The notes beneath the pieces are model-generated. The model ran no database searches, was not told the DNA's origin, and was given only the letters and a program-made list of their open reading frames with translations. DNA of 9,936 nt from a bacterium (GTDB lineage Bacteria > 4484-113 > JALSIF01), in the NCBI GenBank assembly GCA_026981635.1, contig JALSIF010000292.1, forward strand, positions 1 to 9,936, written 5' to 3'. Of this stretch, positions 6,511 to 9,936 are shown piece by piece. Each line of letters starts with the position of its first letter. The first letter of the stretch is position 1. A program made the position numbers and the translations under genes.

Positions 6511-7890
6511 GTGATCCAGCCCTATCGCATAAAGAGCGTGGCGCCCATCAAGGTCTCCACTACCGAGGAGCGACGCCGGTGGATTGAGGAGGTGGGGCTA
6601 AACCCCTTCCGCCTGGCCAGCGAGCAGGTGATGATTGATCTGCTCACCGACAGCGGCACCGCTGCCATGAGCGAGGACCAGTGGGCGGAGCTGATACGGG
6701 CCGACGAGGCCTACGCCGGCAGCAAGAGCTGGCTCCTGCTGGAGGAGACCGCCCGGGAACTGTTTGGCTTTCCCTATGTGCTTCCCGCCCACCAGGGAAG
6801 GAGCGCCGAGTTTGCCCTCTTCGGGGCAAAGCTTGAGCCGGGCCAGCTGGTCCCCTCCAACATCCACTTTGATACCACCGCCGCCCACATCGCCTACCGG
6901 GGAGCCCGCCCCCTGGACCTGGTGGTGGAGGATGTCTACCGGCTCACCGAGCCCCTCCCCTTTAAGGGCAACATGGACCTGGACAAGCTGGCAAGTTTGC
7001 TCAAGGAGCAGGGGGAAAAGGTGGGCATGGTCACCATGGTGCTCACCTGCAACTCGGGCGGCGGCCAGCCGGCAAGCTTTGCCAACATCAAGGCGGTAAG
7101 CGAGCTCTGCCGCAAGCACGGGGTCCCCTTCTGGATTGATGCCGCCCGCATCGCCGAGAACGCCTACTTTATCCGCCGCGACGAGGAGGGCATGCAGGGC
7201 TATTCGGTGGGTGAGATCGTGCGCATGATCATGGACCAGGCCGACGGGATGTGGATGAGCATGAAGAAGGACGCCCTGGCCAACATGGGCGCCCTGATCT
7301 GCTGCCGCCACCGGGAGGACTTTGAGGCTATCAGCCAGCTGGTCATCCTGATTGACGGCTACGTCACCTACGGGGGGATGAGCGGGCGCGACATGGCGGC
7401 GGCGGCGGTGGGCCTGAGGGAGGCCCAGGACCACGACTACCTGGCCCATCGCATCGGGCAGGTTGAGCGGATGGTGGAGAGGCTGAGCGGTGCGGGGGTG
7501 CCGGTGATAAGGCCGGCCGGGGGCCATGCGGTCTACATTGATGCGCGGGGATTTATGCCCCACCTTCCGGCGGAGAAGTTTCCCGGCTGGGCGCTGGCCA
7601 TCCACGGCTACATCGCCGGCGGGGTGCGCTCCATTGAGATCGGGCCGGTGCTAAAGGGGCGCGACCCGGAGACGGGGGAGAACCGCCTTGACATCCCCGA
7701 CCTGGTGAGGCTTGCCATCCCGCGGCGGGTCTACACCCAGGACCAGCTGGACTACGTGTGCGAGGTGTTTGTGGAGCTGAGGGAGCGGGCGGTTGAGCTT
7801 TGCGGGGTGGAGTTTGAGTGGGAGGCGCCCCGGCTTCGCCACTTCACCAGCCGGTTCAGGTGGGCGGGGAGGGCAGAGGCGGGGGCATAG
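6511..7890 (+). CDS. tnaA: Tryptophanase (PLP-dependent beta-eliminating lyase)
   Basis: A 459-residue fold-type I PLP enzyme of the tryptophanase / tyrosine phenol-lyase family; tryptophanase splits tryptophan into indole, pyruvate and ammonia. Family landmarks are DLLTDSGT (43-50), GDEAY-like Y68 in DEAYAGS, HQGR (94-97), D210 and R213 in WIDAARIAENAYF, the PLP lysine K253 in MSMKKDA, TYGG (286-289) and IPRRVYT (403-409). Three positions that, as I recall, separate the two activities all look tryptophanase-like: D121 in FDTT (Thr124 in tyrosine phenol-lyase), I377 in SIEIG (Arg381 there) and H444 in LRHFT (Phe448 there). ABG-like loop residues (YVTYGGMSGRDM) look more like tyrosine phenol-lyase. 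The start is GTG with GGGGAGG about 7 bases upstream. No tnaC-like Trp leader peptide or tnaB permease is adjacent. Confidence 0.87.
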   Translation: MIQPYRIKSVAPIKVSTTEERRRWIEEVGLNPFRLASEQVMIDLLTDSGTAAMSEDQWAELIRADEAYAGSKSWLLLEETARELFGFPYVLPAHQGRSAEFALFGAKLEPGQLVPSNIHFDTTAAHIAYRGARPLDLVVEDVYRLTEPLPFKGNMDLDKLASLLKEQGEKVGMVTMVLTCNSGGGQPASFANIKAVSELCRKHGVPFWIDAARIAENAYFIRRDEEGMQGYSVGEIVRMIMDQADGMWMSMKKDALANMGALICCRHREDFEAISQLVILIDGYVTYGGMSGRDMAAAAVGLREAQDHDYLAHRIGQVERMVERLSGAGVPVIRPAGGHAVYIDARGFMPHLPAEKFPGWALAIHGYIAGGVRSIEIGPVLKGRDPETGENRLDIPDLVRLAIPRRVYTQDQLDYVCEVFVELRERAVELCGVEFEWEAPRLRHFTSRFRWAGRAEAGA

Positions 7891-7906
7891 ATAATCCCCC
7901 ATTGAG

Positions 7907-7958
7907 CTAGGCTAAAAAATTACTAGGCTGGAGGGCGGGTTATAATCCCACCAGAGTG
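7907..7958 (+). promoter_or_regulatory. Promoter and direct repeats ahead of the SCP2-like gene
   Basis: TATAAT at 7941-7946 lies only 9 bases before the GTG at 7956, leaving no room for a ribosome site, so the mRNA is probably leaderless or nearly so. Two copies of CTAGGCT (7907-7913 and 7923-7929) sit 16 bases apart and flank an A-run. The second overlaps the place where a -35 box would be, and no good -35 is seen. The repeats could be binding sites for an activator. Confidence 0.5.
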
Positions 7959-8306
7959 GTCACTACCCAGGAGCTCATGGAGTTCATCGCCCGTCTGGAG
8001 GAGCTCCGCGAGCCCGAGGACCGGGTGGTGGAGATAAGGCTGGTCGGCCCCCAGGGAGAGGAGCGTCGTTTCAAGCTCCGCCTCACCCCCCGCTATCCGC
8101 CCTCCCTGGCCCCTCCCGCCGCCGGCATGCCCCACGCGGTCTTTACCATGGCGGCGGATCGGTTCAGTCAGCTCCTCGGTGAGGAGGGGAGCGACGGCTG
8201 GCGCAGGGCCTGGGAGGGGGGAGAGATCGTGGTGAGGGGAGACCAGAAGCTGGTTGAACGGATAGTAAGCGAGCTCACCTCCCCGGGACCGTCTCCCAGC
8301 GGCTAA
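7956..8306 (+). CDS. Small SCP2-like sterol-carrier-domain protein (tentative)
   Basis: A 116-residue soluble protein. Its second half (FTMAADRFSQLLG, then a tryptophan-rich turn, then WEGGEIVVRGDQKLVERI, about residues 63-103) follows the usual SCP2 pattern: a strand, a helix, then a Gly-x-hydrophobic-x-x-x-Gly-Asp segment and a final helix. SCP2 folds bind lipids or other hydrophobic ligands and occur alone or fused to enzymes. The match is by pattern only. The C-terminus ends in a Ser/Pro-rich tail. GTG at 7956 is chosen because of the nearby TATAAT. ATG at 7977 has AGGAG only 3 bases before it, a cramped ribosome site, but remains possible. It ends in TAA, the only non-TAG stop in the window, 9 bases before the aminotransferase start, so the two are probably one operon. 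Confidence 0.6.
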   Translation: MVTTQELMEFIARLEELREPEDRVVEIRLVGPQGEERRFKLRLTPRYPPSLAPPAAGMPHAVFTMAADRFSQLLGEEGSDGWRRAWEGGEIVVRGDQKLVERIVSELTSPGPSPSG

Positions 8307-8315
8307 CATCTAGGC

Positions 8316-9569
8316 GTGGCCGAAGCCGGGACCTCAAATCGCCCCTCCCTGCCTGCCGCCCTGGGGGGTGAGCCGGTGCGGTCTTCGCCCCTGCCCTTTT
8401 ACCGGGCCCCCATCCCTCCGGAAACGCTGGAAGAGCTTAGGGCAACCCTGGAAAGCGGCTGGCTTACTACAGGCCCCCGGGTGAGGCGTTTTGAGGAGCG
8501 TCTGAGGGAACTTACTGGCGCCCGCGCGCTGGTGGCGACCAGCTCCTGCACCGCCGCCCTCCACCTTGCCCTGGTCCTCTCCGGGGTAGGCCCGGGGGAT
8601 GAGGTGATAACCACCCCGCTCACCTTCTGCTCTACCGTTCACGCCATCCTCCACGTGGGGGCAAGGCCAGTCTTTGCCGATGTGGAAGCGGACACTCTGC
8701 TCATCTCTCCGGAGGAGGTGGCACGGAGGATCGGCCCGCACACCAGGGCGGTCATCGCAGTTGACTATGGGGGCCACCCGGCCGACTATCCCCGCCTGAG
8801 GGAGGTCATTGGGGAGGCTGGTGGCACGGGTGGCATAGCTCTGATCGCTGACTGTGCCCACAACTTGGAGGGTAGGTGCCACGGTAAGCCGGTGGCACAG
8901 CTAGCCGACTATGCCTGCTACTCCTTCTATGCCACCAAGAACCTGACCACCGGCGAGGGGGGTGCCCTGGCCCTGGCCGACCCCTCCCAGGAGGAGCGGG
9001 CCCGGCGGCTTCTCCTCCACGGGATGGAGTCGGATGCCTGGAAGCGCTATTCGGTGGAGGGAGGGAACGAGGGCGGCGAGGGGGACAAGCTCTACGAGGT
9101 CTACGAGGCTGGCTTTAAGTACAACCTGCCCGAGCTGGCCGCCGCCCTGGGGCTGGTCCAGCTTAGGCACCTGGGCAGGTGGCACCAGAGGCGCAGGGAG
9201 CTGGTGCTCCGCTACCGCCAACTGCTGAGCGAGCTTCCTGAGGTGGAGCTTCTGGCCGAGCGGGAGTGGGCCGAGCCGGCCTATCACCTGATGCCGGTGC
9301 TGATTGACTTTGACTCCCTGGGCATGGGCCGCAGGCGCTTTATGGAGATGCTCAGGGCCGAAGGTATCCACACCAGCGTCCACTTCACCCCAGTCCACCA
9401 GTTTCACTTCTACCGCCAGCTCATGGGCGATCTGGATGGGGAGCTGCCGGTGGCAAGTGAGGCGGGAAGAAGGCTCCTCAGCCTGCCCCTATTCCCGGAG
9501 ATGGGAAGTGAGGAGGTGGAGCAGGTGGTTCAGGCCCTGGACAAAGTAATCGGTTGGGCCAAGGGGTAG
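8316..9569 (+). CDS. DegT/DnrJ/EryC1/StrS-family aminotransferase
   Basis: A 417-residue PLP enzyme of the sugar aminotransferase family, which usually transfers an amino group to a keto-sugar nucleotide for surface polysaccharides or glycans. Visible landmarks are GWLTTGPRVRRFE (48-60), the PLP-phosphate loop ATSSCTAALHLAL (74-86), D179 with H182 in IADCAHNLEG, the PLP lysine K208 in YATKNLTTGEGG, YNLPELAAALGLVQL (269-283) and the C-terminal SLPLFPEM. The D-x-A-H pairing is like that of ArnB/PseC-type members. A Gly/Glu-rich insertion (247-257) precedes the YNLPEL segment. The GTG start at 8316 lacks a good ribosome site; GTG at 8376 has GGGGGTGA just upstream and still keeps the whole conserved domain, so it may be the real start. 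No sugar-nucleotide gene is nearby, so the substrate is unknown. Confidence 0.88.
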   Translation: MAEAGTSNRPSLPAALGGEPVRSSPLPFYRAPIPPETLEELRATLESGWLTTGPRVRRFEERLRELTGARALVATSSCTAALHLALVLSGVGPGDEVITTPLTFCSTVHAILHVGARPVFADVEADTLLISPEEVARRIGPHTRAVIAVDYGGHPADYPRLREVIGEAGGTGGIALIADCAHNLEGRCHGKPVAQLADYACYSFYATKNLTTGEGGALALADPSQEERARRLLLHGMESDAWKRYSVEGGNEGGEGDKLYEVYEAGFKYNLPELAAALGLVQLRHLGRWHQRRRELVLRYRQLLSELPEVELLAEREWAEPAYHLMPVLIDFDSLGMGRRRFMEMLRAEGIHTSVHFTPVHQFHFYRQLMGDLDGELPVASEAGRRLLSLPLFPEMGSEEVEQVVQALDKVIGWAKG

Positions 9570-9588
9570 GCTGGCTAGACCACCCCTT
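9561..9588 (+). terminator. Hairpin at the aminotransferase stop codon, possible terminator
   Basis: AAGGGGT-A-GG (9561-9570) pairs with CCACCCCTT (9580-9588) in a 9-bp stem with one bulged A; the stop codon is inside the left arm. Only two T residues end the stem and no U-tract follows, so termination is uncertain. The right arm overlaps the -35 box of the cupin promoter, so it could also be a regulatory site. Confidence 0.35.
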
Positions 9589-9614
9589 GTCGGGGTCCTC
9601 GCGGGCCCTATAAT
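9587..9614 (+). promoter_or_regulatory. SigA-like promoter for the cupin gene
   Basis: TTGTCG (9587-9592) and a perfect TATAAT (9609-9614) are separated by 16 bases, the best promoter in the window. Transcription would start near 9621. GGAGGGG follows at 9636-9642, ahead of the ATG at 9647, so the cupin gene has a normal leader, unlike the SCP2-like gene. Confidence 0.7.
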
Positions 9615-9646
9615 CGCAATACCCAGCTAGGGTATGGAGGGGTGGC

Positions 9647-9936
9647 ATGGAGCAGGGTGAGGAGCGGGTCTTTCGCATGGAGCCGGCCTTTGGTCCCCTG
9701 GAGCCGATGGATGTGGCCGCTCTTGCCCAAAGCTGTCCCCACAAGTGGTTCAACCAGACCCTCTGTCGGGTAAACGACTGCGTGGTTCGCCTTGGCATCC
9801 TGGAGGGCGACTTCCACTGGCACAAGCACGAGGAGGAGGACGAGTTCTTTCTGGTGCTAGAGGGGAGGCTTCTGGTGGACCTCAAGGGGAAGACGGTAGA
9901 GCTTGGCCCGGGGCAGGGGCTGGTGGTACCCCGCGG
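9647..9936 (+). CDS. Cupin-domain protein, 3' end outside the window
   Basis: The frame is open from ATG 9647 to the window edge (96 full codons), with GGAGGGG 4 bases upstream. The protein carries cupin motif 1 in HWHKHEEEDEFFLVLEG (residues 57-73): metal-ligand histidines around H57, H59 and H61, E66, and G73 at the right spacing. It continues into the start of motif 2 (ELGPGQGLVVPRG) and is cut just before the second-motif histidine. The KWFNQTLC and VVRLGILEG lead-in is typical of small stand-alone cupins of about 110-125 residues, often annotated as mannose-6-phosphate-isomerase-like. These are metal-binding beta-barrels with varied or unknown roles. No substrate can be assigned. It has its own promoter and may be separate from the aminotransferase operon. 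Confidence 0.88.
   Translation, partial: MEQGEERVFRMEPAFGPLEPMDVAALAQSCPHKWFNQTLCRVNDCVVRLGILEGDFHWHKHEEEDEFFLVLEGRLLVDLKGKTVELGPGQGLVVPR

Noticed and set aside
6598-7605. Long antisense open frame opposite tryptophanase, and a similar one opposite the permease (1596-2414)
   Set aside because: Both are mirror frames expected from high-GC codon usage; their translations are low-complexity and match no family, while the opposite strand encodes clear proteins.
1-9936. TGA reassigned to an amino acid, suggested by the lack of TGA stops
   Set aside because: All recognised genes are full length without in-frame TGA and use TGG for tryptophan; the pattern is stop preference, not a changed code.

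Overview
The window is a high-GC bacterial chromosome segment. Most gene-bearing lines look to be about 65-70% G+C, with heavy GTG start use and an unusual preference for TAG stops. The gene families are housekeeping or amino-acid and sugar metabolism enzymes, so the region reads as ordinary chromosome with one foreign-looking gene. The lineage cannot be fixed from the sequence. A RocB-type M20 enzyme, a tryptophanase, GTG starts and apparently leaderless transcripts would fit a high-GC Gram-positive or a deep-branching thermophile-like lineage, but that is inference.

Layout. Bases 1-1580 (+) hold nearly all of purH, cut at its 5' end by the window edge. Facing it on the minus strand is a two-gene unit (3409 down to 1605): a 332-residue protein of unknown function, then an ABC-2 type permease whose GTG start overlaps the preceding TAG stop. 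No ATPase gene accompanies it. A short divergent promoter region near 3410-3435 separates this unit from a RocB-like M20 metallohydrolase (3436-5088, +). The M20 gene ends tail-to-tail with a lower-GC minus-strand gene (5085-6083), and the two share the palindromic CTAG as both stop codons. That minus-strand gene encodes a protein with a C-terminal PD-(D/E)XK nuclease domain resembling the Card1/Can2 (DUF1887) effectors of type III CRISPR systems. Its N-terminal half is unrecognised, and no CRISPR array or cas gene is visible. It is the most unusual gene here.

A 427-base gene-free stretch (6084-6510) follows, also relatively low in G+C. It contains three successive stem-loops whose G.U pairs favour a plus-strand RNA, then a TATAAT-bearing promoter with a small inverted repeat, and a perfect 8-bp hairpin just ahead of a tryptophanase-family gene (6511-7890). 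Next comes a probable two-gene operon: a small SCP2-like protein (7956-8306), with TATAAT 9 bases before its GTG, and a DegT/DnrJ/EryC1/StrS aminotransferase (8316-9569). A hairpin at the aminotransferase stop codon and a good SigA-like promoter lead into a cupin gene that runs off the right edge (9647 onward).

The genes do not form one pathway. PurH finishes de novo IMP synthesis, tryptophanase and the RocB-like enzyme suggest amino-acid catabolism, and the permease pair and the nuclease stand apart.
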